This document shows positions 1 through 10,621 of a DNA stretch of 60,000 bases, piece after piece (the stretch's first letter is position 1; every line of letters starts with the position of its first letter). The translations under genes were made by a program, and so were the position numbers. This DNA is from Polytrichum commune (lineage: Eukaryota; Streptophyta; Polytrichopsida; Polytrichales; Polytrichaceae), in NCBI GenBank assembly GCA_950295325.1, contig OX485806.1, forward strand, positions 53,503,169 to 53,563,168, given 5' to 3'. Below the pieces are notes generated by a model that was not told where the DNA came from, did no database searches, and was given only the letters and a program-made list of their open reading frames with translations.

Positions 1-643
1 CAAGGTTCAAACAGGCATAACTTCGTCAATACTTGCCTGAAATGGGCAATTGACAAGTCCATCCGCATCTAAGTGCAGTGTAGATGAAGATGGAGTGGTT
101 GCGTGTTGGCATCAGACATCATACAAGGAAGTTATGATTGTTTGATGCTGGGGGGGGGGGGGGCTTCTAGGCCGAGCGGCTAAAGGAAAATGTCTACTTG
201 GCCCCAACTCTTGGTGGAGAGACAAGAGGTTGGTTGACGGTGGGGTAGGGGCCCCGCGTAGAGTCCTAGAGGCTTATATGGGTGAGGTGGTGTGGCCTCA
301 CCCACCTGAGGCCGAACGGCACGGCGCCCATGGGCTTCGGCCCATTGTGAGGCCATAGTTGCCTAGTATGGTTCGGGTTGTTGTAGTGTTGCTCCGGCAA
401 CGCGATGATCAACATATGATTGGACTTCCATGGATGGAAGTCCACATTTCAGAATTGGTTACCGATCAAGGGGTGAGTCCCGAAATCAAAGTAGGAGGGT
501 TCGTTTCCCTACTATGAACTAATGGTCCAGGGTAAGAGGAGCTAACCATTAGCATGGCGGTATGCGAAGGGTTAGCGACTCGTAACCTTTGCTAGAATTG
601 GAAATTGGCAAGATTTTAAAGGAGACTAGCAAGGGTTGCGACA
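1..643 (+). repeat. Gypsy-family LTR, cut by window edge
   Basis: This is the 3' two thirds of an LTR in sense orientation. It matches the full copies at 33721-34694 and 57804-58778 and ends with the family terminus GGGTTGCGACA. It holds a G homopolymer near 150-165 where other copies have shorter G runs. It is followed at once by gypsy leader/gag-like sequence that also occurs at 7696-8545. Confidence 0.85.
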
Positions 644-1707
644 TTTAGAGACCGCACATTAATGAGCTTGCCCACTATACGCGTCGGCAAGCCCCAACAC
701 CTTATGAGCTTCGGCTCATCAAGGACTCTGTTGACTCTTTGTCAATCCATGAGACTTGGCCTCGGCTTAAGGCTACTAGCCTTGGCTACAAAGCCATCGT
801 CCAACATTCCGTCCTCGGCAACTTGGCTTGGCTTGGTCCGCAAACCCAACTTTAAACATTCTGTCCGCGGGACCAATTGGTTTGGTGCCACAAAACCAAT
901 TTCTTATAGTTTGTCCGCAGAACAAACATGATTTGCCTAGGTAGCACAAAGCCACCTTTCACACTTTGTCCGTGGCACGAACATGAATTGCCTTGGTAGG
1001 ATCAACCCACCTCCCAACATTCCGTCCGCGGCACGAATATGTTTTGCCATGATATAATGGGCCAAACTACTTTCGCCCATTTCTTTGGGACCAATATCGG
1101 CTAAAACCCACTTTGTGGTGATGCGCCGCCCAACTTCTTTTCGGGACCATCAGCTTCAATGTTCTTCAAATTTTAAAGATTCCCAATACGTCCTCAAGAA
1201 GTTTTGGGGAGTTGAACATGGTATTCACCACCCGCTTTTGAAACCCCATCTAAAATGATGTGTTTCTTAGCCAACTAATCAATCTTAGTTGTGCCATTCA
1301 TTATGGTGGTTAAATTGCAGACATAGGCCTAAAAGCCTTGAGTGCCGCATATGCACCCATTCCAACTTCACCACATTCTAGGCAATTTGGATTGGAATTT
1401 CAATCCAACATTACCACCGTCCAAGCTTTCGGATGCATTCGGTATTCTAGCCCCCGAATATTTCTCGAGATTTGCGGGAGCCCTTTCAAAGCACTCCTCC
1501 ATTTTCCTCACCGAATCCACCCTCATGCCCACCATTGTCATTTGAATCAATGGTATGGTCAAAATCCAGTGGCACATGATCCTTGTTCCAATTTGAGCCT
1601 CACAACCTTTTGGAAACCCCGGGATCACCATCATAACCCGCTTATTTGATAGCCATGCTTACCTCAAAGTATTAGCTCAAAAATTGTTACCCTGCTCTGA
1701 TACCACA
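644..1707 (-). pseudogene. Gypsy 5' internal region (leader and decayed gag)
   Basis: Read on the minus strand this follows the LTR at 1708-2663 and its primer-binding site, so it should be leader and gag. An 88-residue open frame (1634-1368) beginning near the PBS is the likely gag start, but the rest is full of stops. The 647-1500 part is nearly identical to 7696-8545. Within 770-1060 there are roughly 55-bp units, each with a TCCGCGG-type core, that read as degenerate C-x2-C zinc-knuckle-like stretches on the minus strand. That reading is weak. No intact product is possible. Confidence 0.6.
1694..1705 (-). other. Primer-binding site, initiator tRNA-Met type
   Basis: On the minus strand the bases are TGGTATCAGAGC, the classic plant retrotransposon PBS complementary to the 3' end of initiator tRNA-Met. 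It lies two bases past the LTR end at 1708. This fixes the orientation of the LTR family: sense begins TGTCGCGCACC and ends GGGTTGCGACA. Confidence 0.9.
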
Positions 1708-2663
1708 TGTCGCAACCCTTGCTAGCCCCCCTTGACAATCTTGCCAATTTATATTTCTAGCAAAGGTTACGAGCGCTAACCATTTGCATTTCGCCATGCC
1801 AATGGTTAGCTCCTCCTACCCCGGACCATATAGTTCATAGGAGGGGAACCAACCCTCCTACTTTAGTTTCGGGACTCACACCTTAATCGGTAACCAATTC
1901 TGAAATGTGGACTTCCATCCATGGAAGTCCAATCCTATGTTGATCATCGCATTGTTGGAGCAACACTACAACAACCCGAACCATACTACGCAACTATGGC
2001 CTCACATTGGGCCAATGCCCATGGAGGCCGTGTCGTTCGGCCTCGGGTGGGTGAGGCAACACCATCTCACCCATATAAGCCTGTAGGACTCTGCGCGGGG
2101 CCCCTAACCCACCGTCAAGAGACCTTTTGTCTCTCTACCAAGAGTTGGGGCCAAGTGGACATTTTCCTTTAGCTGCTGGGCCTAGAACCCCCCCCCCCCC
2201 CAGCAGCTTCAAACCATCATAACTTCCTTGTATGATGACTGATCATAACAACCAACCACTCCATCGTCATCTACGCTTCACGTAGATGCCGATGGACTCC
2301 TCACTTGCCCCATTCGCGCAAGTCTGGAGGAAGTTATGCCTGTTTGAACCTTGGCTGTCCCGGGAATCACTCCCTGGCACTGCTGTACCAGGGCGCTGTC
2401 CCGGGACAACGCCCCACTCAAATGGCCATTACTCCTAGCTCACACCTGCGCTTGATGTGATCTTGAGCATTCCTAGAATCATCACGCCATCAGCTACGCA
2501 TAGCTCATGGCCTTACCCTCATGCCTCCTAGTCTTTGTGGGTGGGAGGCGTTCCCAACGCCCGGGGCCCTCTCATCAACGGTGCCACAAGTCCCGGGTTT
2601 CACTCCGGGGTCCCCCTTGTGCCCATGGTGTTTCGGGCACTCCTCATGGAGAGGTGCGCGACA
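1708..2663 (-). repeat. 5' LTR of minus-strand gypsy element
   Basis: A complete copy of about 956 bp with TG/CA ends, adjacent to a PBS, so it is a 5' LTR rather than a solo LTR. The ORFs inside it recur in every LTR copy and are not genes. Confidence 0.9.
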
Positions 2664-3063
2664 CTTCCCCTTGCTTCATCAAATACCACTCATTTAACCA
2701 AAACAACTCCTAATGCCACAAAGCCTCTAATTACCCACATTAAATAAGCCTAAGGCCTAAAACATAACTCTACACCAAGCCTCAGTCTTTTTAATAGTTT
2801 TAGTTGTTTCAATAACGACTTCGAATGCAATTCTAAGTAAATTCTAAACATAAAACAATTATGAGCAACCATTTTGGGCTCATAAATGACTGCAAGGGAA
2901 TTGAGTATTTCTAAATAGTGGGACCTTTGTATGCTTTGAGTAAGTTGTGGGTTTGACATTTACATTGGCGAACGCCGATTGCCGCGTGACAATGGTTAAG
3001 CGTGGTCATTTTAAGTATGTGCAAGCTATAGGCCTTCACCCGGACTACGACGCATAAGGGTGG
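2664..3063. repeat. Non-coding dispersed repeat fragment
   Basis: 2664-2885 is closely similar to 38330-38553 (both run from a CTTCATCAA segment to TTTTGGGCTCAT). The right edge carries a short block (3036-3063, CCGGACTACGACGCATAAGGG) that recurs at 25120, 33543, 37381 and 50346. No coding sequence seen. Confidence 0.6.
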
Positions 3064-3338
3064 AGGTTTAGGGCTTCCAACTTGCTTTTAAGCTCCTTAA
3101 AGACTTGGTGGCAAGGCTCATCCCACTTTCGGGATAGCCATTTCTTGCACAAGCCGAACAAGGTTCGACAATCATTGAACTTAATGCTCTCATATGCAAT
3201 GGTCATCCATCTTGGATCAACATCCGCCATTGGTAAAGTCCTTCGCCTCCATGTGCACATTCGTGCACATTAAAATGCTTGTGAAAACCCGAGAACTTGA
3301 CCACATCTTGTGAAGAGAATTTGCTCTTGAGTTTCCTG
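3064..3338 (-). pseudogene. Gypsy RT/RNase H connection fragment
   Basis: The minus-strand frame reads like the segment amplified at 6190-7015 (ELKSKLEAL..L, ADVDPRWMTIAYES). It is a detached piece of the polyprotein, stopping where a second LTR-like repeat begins at 3339. Confidence 0.7.
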
Positions 3339-3925
3339 TGGGAGTCCAAATTCGACGGAAATACGGAAATACGGAAATACGGAAATACGGAAATACGGAT
3401 TCATTTTCCGTATTTTACCCTACTTGTAGGAGGATAATAGGGTCTCTTAGGATAAATTAATTGTACTAGGAAATAGGGCATTCTAAATCCGCCTTGCGCA
3501 ATAAAAAGGTTAAAAAAGAGTATTATTACCGGTCCGTCAAATTGGATTAGGGGGACCGTTTAATCATGGTCCGAACCGCTGGTCCGGACCAAGTAACGGT
3601 TGCGCCAAAATTAGCCAACGGTCCGGAAGTGGCGGTTACAACGGATTTATGACGGTTGGGGGAAAACCATCGAAAAACGGTTAGGCAACCATTTTCCGTT
3701 AAACCAAACGGTAATAAGGGAAGAAAGAAGGAGGAAGGATACTTAAGGGTCCCTTCCTTCTCCTTCCCATTTTTTTCTGTTCACGAGAGACAAATTGTTG
3801 AGAGAACAAGTGGTGAGGTTGTTTTTTTCGAGCCGCTAGCAGTTGGATTGCTGGGACTCCGCACTTTCCAGTCGCCGGCAGTTGGCTTGCCGGGACTCTG
3901 TAGCAATTAGGCGGAAATTCCCACT
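3339..3925 (+). repeat. LTR-like repeat of a second family
   Basis: Begins TGTGGGAGTCC, followed by five or six tandem GGAAATAC units and then a region rich in ACGGTCC/GGTCCGGAC. The first 420 bp or so is repeated at 52920-53358. The 3' limit is placed where sequence equivalent to the gypsy tail at about 20521 (CACTTTGCTCTTTCG) resumes. No target duplication is visible, so the left and right gypsy pieces were not simply split by one insertion. Confidence 0.55.
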
Positions 3926-4300
3926 TTGCTCTTTCGAGACATGGGTTCATGACTCCCATGTGCCAACTCTCGTTAGCTCGCGGGTAGCACTTTTATGAGC
4001 ACGCGCCATCACCTTGTCCCCGCCCGGACAAGCCCAAGGCTAAGAAGTTTATTGGTTTTATCCAAGGCCCTTCCTAGCCATGGCCCCCAATTACTCGGCT
4101 TATCCAACCTACTTTGGCATGTCTATTCCCCCTCTTCCACTAACCAAACACAAGTACAAGACTAGGACCTCATCTCATACTTTTCTCTTTGCACCACTAA
4201 AGTTGGATTTTATTGCCTTAAGCAAAAGAACAAATACATGTTGTGGAGCGATTAACCTTGAAGCTAAGTGTGTTACAAGCGTCTCTCCCCCACTAAAGGA
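3926..4300 (-). other. Gypsy 3' untranslated region
   Basis: Matches 20521-20880 and, inverted, 30640-31010. In sense orientation it lies between the chromodomain and the 3' LTR. No open frame of interest. Confidence 0.65.
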
Positions 4301-7300
4301 GATTGATGTCCTCATCAATGCCTATGCTTCATTTAATTGGAATGTCTAGCCTTAGTTTCTTCAAAGTGCTTTACCAATTTCTTGGCGTTCATCATGTCTC
4401 TTGCCGCCACCCAAACGGCTTCGCTCTTATGGTATCCTCACCATTTCACCAAGTACTCCTTTGTACATTTTCTTTCCTTTTCATTTGGGCTTCCTATACT
4501 TGAGGATGCCCTCCTACCTCATGTTCCAAATGATGTCCACAACATCGGGAGGTGGCCTAATCACTTCCTTGTGATCGGGCCACAAGGTGTCGTCCTTAAA
4601 TGGCTTTAGGAATGAGACATGAAATGTTGGGTACACTTTGATCTCGGGCGGTAATTCCAACTTATATATGTCCTTGAACATTTGTTCCACAATGGAAAAC
4701 GGAGCTCCAATTTTAGACATGAACTTTGGAGTGAGGCCTTCCGGCTAAGTGAAGTTGTTCACATTCAACAACACCTTTTGGCCCACCTCATTCTCCACTT
4801 CGCCTCTTCCGGCATTGACTTGCACTTCGTAGCACCTTCGGGCTTTCTCCACCAACAATTTGGTCATCTCCAAGACTTGTTTACCATCCTTGGCCAAGTC
4901 CTCACCATCTTGGTTGAACTCTAGTGTTGAATGGGCCCCCTCGAGGGCTAGGTTAGTAGGTTGGAGCGCATCCACTCCATAAGCCACCATGAAAGGCAAC
5001 CCCTTGGTCGCCAAGTGCGTGGCTACATTACAATTTAACATTGCAATTACACTCCGCTCGACCCACATAGTCCGCCCAATCTCCTTGGTCCGCCCCCACC
5101 AAGTTCCTCAAGTATTGCTTCAAGACTCCATTCACACGCTTTGTTTTCCCATCCATTTGGGAATGTAAGGCCGTGCTAAGCCTTAGTTTCAATACAACCT
5201 CCTTAGAGAAATGCATTGGAAATGCATTTGTGAACTTTGGATCTTGATCCCACACAATCATTCTTGGCAACCCGTGGTGCCTCAACCATCCTTTGAGAAA
5301 AGGCTATGCGGTCTCCAACGCGGTCGCGATTCCCACAATCGGCACCATGTGTGCCAACTTGGCCAACCGTTCTTCCATCAATAAGATGGCATCATACCCA
5401 TGTGACTTCGGCAAACTTGTGATCAAGTCCATGCACATACTATGCCATGGCCCCGACGGGATAGGCAACGGTTGCAAGAAACCGCCTTGGTTTTGGTAAG
5501 AAGATCGGTTCACTTGGCACTTCATCCAAGCCTTCACAAAGTGGGTTATATCCTCCTTTATGCACCGCCAATGGAACCTCCTTGATGCCATTCTATGGCG
5601 GTTTTTCTTTCTCCTCTATGGCTGGCAATAAGACTACCATATTCCTCCTTCAAAACTGATACCCTCAACTTGGCTTGTGGCACATACACCCGACTTTGCT
5701 TACACTTGAACAATCCCTCCACCAACTTAACCTCTTTGAGCACCTTGCTCTTGCGAAGCTCACCTAAAAATTTTTGTGCCTCGGGGTAGTTAATTTACCC
5801 CTGCCGTATCTTGCATCACAAGTTTCCTTCGCCGGCACACATTAGCCACAAGGTTTGGATGGTTCTCATTGCTTGGAACTCTTCTGGTCTACTTAGCGCA
5901 TCCGGCACCACATTTCCACGGTCCGGTTTGTGGACCAAATCCACATTCATAAGCGCCAAACTATCATGCCACGGCAATGATTTGGCAGTCACTTGCGCTT
6001 GTATGTCAAAATACCTTTAGGACACATTGTTCATGTAGACCTTATCTTTGTGCGACCCCAAATAGTGTCACCACATCTTCAAGCAATGCACTACGGCAGA
6101 GAAGTTCTTTGTCATGAGTTGGTTGTCTTCTTTGACAACCATCGAGCCTCATGCCCCCATATGCAATGGCCATCCATCTTACATTAACAATCCACCATTG
6201 ACAAAGTTACTCGCCCCCGTATGCACCTCAAAAGGTTTGTCAAACTCCACAAACTTGAGCACGGGAGGCGAAGCGAACTTGCTCTTAAGCTCCCCAAAGA
6301 CTTGGTGACAAGGCTAGTCCCACTCTTCGGATAGCCAATTCTTTCACAAGTCGGACAAGATTGGACAAGGTCGGACAACCATCGAGCTTCATGCTCCCAT
6401 ATGCAATGGCCATCTTTTTTTACATCAACATCCGCCAATGGTAAAGTCACTCGCCCCCGTATGCACCTCAAAAGGTATGTCAAAGTCCGCAAACTTGAGC
6501 ACGGGCGGCGAAGAGAACTTCGTCTTAAGCTCCTCAAGGACTTGGTGGCACGGCTCATCCCACTCTTGGGATAGCCATGTCTTGCACAAGCCGGACAAGG
6601 TTTCACAACCATTGAGCTTATTGCTCTCATATGCAACGGTCCTCCATCTTGGATCAACATTGCCAATGGCAAAGTGACTCGCCCCTGTATGCACCTCAAA
6701 AGGTTTGGCAAACTCCGCAAGCTTGAGCATGGGCGGCAAAGACAACTTGCTCTTAAGCTCCCCAATGGCCTAGTGGCACGGCTCATCCCACTCTTGGTAT
6801 AGCCATTTCTTCCACAAACCGGACAAGGTGCGACAACCATGGAGGTTAATGCTCTCATAAGCAATGGTCATCCATTTTGGATCACCATCCGCCAATGGTA
6901 AAGTCCTTCGTTTCCATGTGCACCTCAAAATGCTTATGAAAACCCGGAAACTTAACCACATCTTGTGAAGGGAACTTGCTCTTGAGCTTCCCAAAGGCCT
7001 TGTGACAAGGCTCATCCCACTATTGGAATAGCCATTTCCTCAATAAGTTGACTAAGGTCCTAGCAACCTTAAAACAAATCTAGAATGAAGTGGTGGTAGT
7101 AGTTGGCTAGGCCAACCAATGACCTAAGCCTTTTTTGAATCAAGGGCCAATTGTCCTCTTGGATTGCCTTGACATTCTTCATGTTTGTCCACCAACTTCC
7201 TTTGTCACCATATGCCTCAAGAACTCAATTTCTTCTTGAGCAAAGTTGCAATTCACTCCTTGGCGGTAACATTTTGAGCACCACATTGGTGAATACATCC

Positions 7301-7690
7301 TTGTATCTCACCAACCTCCCACAAGTATGGATTGGGGGAGGCCCATCTTTCCTAGACTCCCGATGAGTTTCTTGGAGTTGCTCCAATTGAACCATGGCCA
7401 TTATGTTTACCATTTTTCCTTTGGTCCATTTAGACCAAGTTCAACTTGGGTCGTCCTACCATAGGAGTCCTTGTCAATTTTTAGTTCAATTCTTTGCCAT
7501 CATGGCACATCACAAATGCACCGCAAGCTCACCGGCTTGTGCCTCACATCTTTCATGTGAGTTTCAAAGAAGGTGTCCTCCAAAATGAGGGCACCTCATC
7601 CATTTTACATAGTGTAAAATGTCCACAAATTCCAATGTCCCACATTATAACGTCAAAGATATCGCCATTACCTTATTTCATGGGGTTCAC
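4300..7690 (-). pseudogene. Ty3-gypsy chromovirus pol, broken
   Basis: Minus-strand fragments in order: RT entry (7413-7225, with RYKDVF and LPPR-like text), RT end (LVGLANYYHHFI, near 7140), an RNase H-side segment in several tandem copies (7015-6190), zinc-binding integrase N-terminus (HRGERKT, KCQVN), integrase core (MDLITSLPKSHGYD; WDQDPKFTN; HSQMDGKTKRVN) at 5591-5028, and the C-terminal LPP..VHPTFHVSFLKPF region at 4720-4514. A chromodomain with the EYLVKW signature follows at 4490-4340, interrupted by TGA. Frameshifts and stops are everywhere. The RT catalytic core is missing between about 7265 and 7250, where LPPR text jumps straight to AQEEIEFL-like text. Confidence 0.8.
6190..7015 (-). 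repeat. Tandem copies of a pol segment
   Basis: Units of about 230-240 bp, each with a GCACCTCAAAA block (near 6225, 6465, 6694, 6923), encode on the minus strand repeated text such as PPVLKFADFDIPFEVHTGAS. A normal polyprotein has this RT/RNase H junction once. Units differ by scattered substitutions, so the duplication is not a recent artefact. Confidence 0.75.
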
Positions 7691-8545
7691 CCTCAGAGAC
7701 CGCACATTAATGAGTTTGCCCACTATACGCGTCGGCAAACCCCAACACCTTATGAGCTTCGGCTCATCAAGGACTCTGTTGACTCTTTGTCAATGCATGA
7801 GACTTGGCCTCGGCTTAAGGCTACTAGCCTTGGCCACAAAGCCATCGTCCAACATTCCGTCCTCGGCAACTTGGTTTGGTTTGGTCCGCAAACCCAACTT
7901 TAAACATTCCGTCCGTGGGACAAATTGGTTTGGTGCCACAAAACAAATTTCTAATCGTTTGTCCACAGAACAAACATGATTTGCCTAGGTAGCAAAAAGC
8001 CACCTTTCACACTTTGTCCGCGGCACGAACATGAATTGCCTTGGTAGGATCAACCCACCTCCCAACATTCCGTCCGCGGCACGAATATGTTTTGCCATGG
8101 TATAATGGGCCAAACTACTTTCGCCCATTTCTTTGGGACCAATATCGGCTAAAACCCACTTTGTGGTGATGCGCCGCCCAACTTCTTTTCGGGACCATCA
8201 GCTTCAATGTTCTTCAAATCTTAAAGATTCTCGATACATCCTCAAGAAGCTTTGGGGAGTTGAACATAGTATTGACCACCCGCCTTTGAAACCCCATCTA
8301 AAACGATGTGTTTCTTAGCCAACTAATCAATCTTAGTTGTGCCATTCATTATGGTGGTTAAATTGCAGACAGAGGCCTAAAAGCCTTGAGTGTCGCATAT
8401 GCACCCATTCCAACTTCACCACATTCTAGGCAATTTAGTTTGGAATTTCAATCCAACATTACCACCGTCCAAGCTTTTGGATGCATTCGGTATTCTAGCC
8501 CCCGAATATTTTTCGAGATTTGCGGGAGCCCTTTCAAAGCACTCC
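7691..8545 (-). pseudogene. Gypsy gag/leader region, second copy
   Basis: Nearly identical to 647-1500 and continuous with the pol remains to its left. It breaks off at 8546, where an LTR begins within the phrase CAAAGCACTCC that is uninterrupted near 1490. No intact frame. Confidence 0.65.
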
Positions 8546-9341
8546 TGTCGCGCACCTCTCTATGAGGAGTGCCCGAAACACCATGGGCACAAGGGGGACC
8601 CCGGAGTGACACCCGGGACTTGTGGCGCCGTTGGTGAGAGGGCCCAAGTGATCCTAGTGTGGATGAGGGCCCCGGGCGTTGGGAACGCCTCCCACCCACG
8701 GAGACTAGGAGGCACAAGGGTAAAGCCATGAGCTATGCGTAGCTCATGGCGTGGTGATTCTAGAATGCTCAAGATCACCTCAAGCGAAGGTGTGAGCTAG
8801 GAGTTATGGCCATTTGAGTGGGGCGCTGTCCCGGGACAGCGCCCTGGTACAGCAGTGCCTGGGAGTGATTCCCGGGACTGCCAAGGTTCAAACAGGCATA
8901 ACATCCTCATCATAACGTCCGAATGGGGCAAATGAGGAGTTCATCGGCATCTACGTGAAGCGTAGATGAAGATGGGGTGGTTGGTTGTTAGCATCAGACA
9001 TCATACAAGGAAGTTATGATGGTCTGAAGCTGCTGGGGGCTTCTAGGCCCAGCGGCTAAGGGAAAGTGTCCACTTGGCCCCAACTCTTGGTAGAGAGACA
9101 AGAGGTTGGTTGACGGTGGGGTAGGGGCCCCGCGTAGAGTCCTAGAGGCTTATATGGGTGAGGTGGTGTGGCCTCACCCACCCGAGGCCGAACGGCACGG
9201 CCTCCATGGGCATTGGCCCAATGTGAGGCCATAGTTGCCTAGTATGCTTCGGGTTGTTGTAGTGTTGCTCCGGCAACGCGATGATCAACATAGGATTGGA
9301 CTTCCATGGATGGAAGTCCACATCCAAGAAATGGGATCACT
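8546..9341 (+). repeat. Gypsy-family LTR, 3' truncated
   Basis: Starts TGTCGCGCACC and is collinear with full LTR copies until about 9341, just after the GAAGTCCACAT block. It then joins LTR sequence in the opposite orientation, so its 3' third is lost. Confidence 0.85.
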
Positions 9342-9445
9342 CCCAGGCACTCCCAGGCAACTGCTGTACTCCCAGGCACTCCCGGTAATCACTCCCAGGC
9401 ACTGCTGTACCAGGGCGCTGTCCCGGGACAGTGCCCCACTCAAAT
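9342..9445 (-). repeat. Inverted LTR fragment, left flank of the MULE
   Basis: Reads as the opposite LTR strand, with a small local scramble of CTCCCAGGCACT units. It continues on the far side of the MULE at 24842-25117. The two parts together show that a minus-sense LTR was the insertion target of the MULE. Confidence 0.8.
9436..9445. other. MULE target-site duplication, left
   Basis: CCACTCAAAT, repeated directly at 24842-24851. In intact LTR copies the same bases occur once (CGCCCCACTCAAATGGCC), as expected for a target site. Confidence 0.85.
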
Positions 9446-9476
9446 CAGGAATGCTACGATGTGAGCGGTGAGCAGA
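9446..9476 (+). repeat. MULE left terminal inverted repeat
   Basis: 31 bp beginning CAGGAATGCTAC and ending GTGAGCGGTGAGCAGA. Pairs with 24811-24841, with mismatches confined to positions 3-5, 7, 13 and 14. Confidence 0.85.
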
Positions 9477-10621
9477 TCTCGTGAGTAGACAATGTTAATT
9501 TAAAACTCTATTGTTCGAAAGTTAGGACCCTTAGGACCGTGGATTTTGCACATATTTCAAGCATATTTCCCAAATTTATTGACAAAGAGAACCTATATCC
9601 GTGGTGGAGGAACCTATACTGTATTTGCTTGCACCTTCTCTTATAAGGTTTGTAGGTTGGGAATGGGTCTCGGATGGTTACAGGTTGTCATTTGAGGTGG
9701 ACTAAGTCCCACTTGGAGAAGGCCTCGGATCCCAGGCCTCATGGCTTGAGCCCCTAAATTCTGATTGTGTATAAAGTTGGTGGTTTGTGGGTGGGTCTCG
9801 GCATTTTAAGTGGAGGGGCTACTTTGCAGAAGGCCTCGGATCCGAGGCCCGTTGGCCTTGGGGTTTGCTGGTTGATTTGAGGTCAAGTTTATGGTTTCAG
9901 GTTGAATGTAGGCATGCCATGTTTGGGCTTCATGTTTAGTTACATTCAACTTGACTCCATAAATTTGAAATCGAATCATTGGTTTCAATTTGGATCTCGA
10001 CATGCCCAATGGCTTAGATTTCATGTTCGGTCTCGGCATGGCCACTTTGGACAAGGCCTAGGGGTTTTATGTTTAGAGTTTAGTGTCGTTGGCGTACACT
10101 TTAGTCAACTTGTAGACCATTGTGTAATATAGGTGTGCACCTCATATCATTGTTGAACATACTCATGCAGAGATATTAGTAAAGACACTTGAATGCCAAG
10201 TTTCATGAGGTGACAATAATGGTTTAGGGTCATTTATTCAAACCAGCATTCGCCTAAAATCGCAAGCAATTATTAAAAAAATGTATGAAAACGATAATAG
10301 AAGAATAGTGGAAACCCTTAAATTTAAAATAGAAGGGTATGAACTAATAGGCCGATTATGGAATTAAGTGATGAACAATCCAATTAATCATAAACTCAAA
10401 CATTAACAAGTAACCAAGTGGTGTTAGAAAATATTTTGAACAATATAAAAAAAAACGAAGTCAAAAGTTAACTTAAATATGCAATTTCATATATGCAATC
10501 CCTAAAACTCTGAAAGTGATACACATACAATGAATTCCATGCGGAATGAGTGCACAAACTGAAAAACCAACAGAAGAAAAAACGGTATATTAGATAGTAT
10601 ACAGATATTCACATGAAGCTA
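9477..10621. repeat. MULE left subterminal region with palindromes
   Basis: Non-coding. Three related blocks (about 9664-9742, 9793-9851, 10029-10063) pair a GGTCTCGG motif with AAGGCCTCGGATCC roughly 55-60 bp later. The second ends in a perfect 18-bp palindrome, GGCCTCGGATCCGAGGCC (9834-9851). The remainder, 10064-10621, is AT-rich with nothing recognised and should include the 3' end of the methyltransferase-like gene. Confidence 0.6.
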
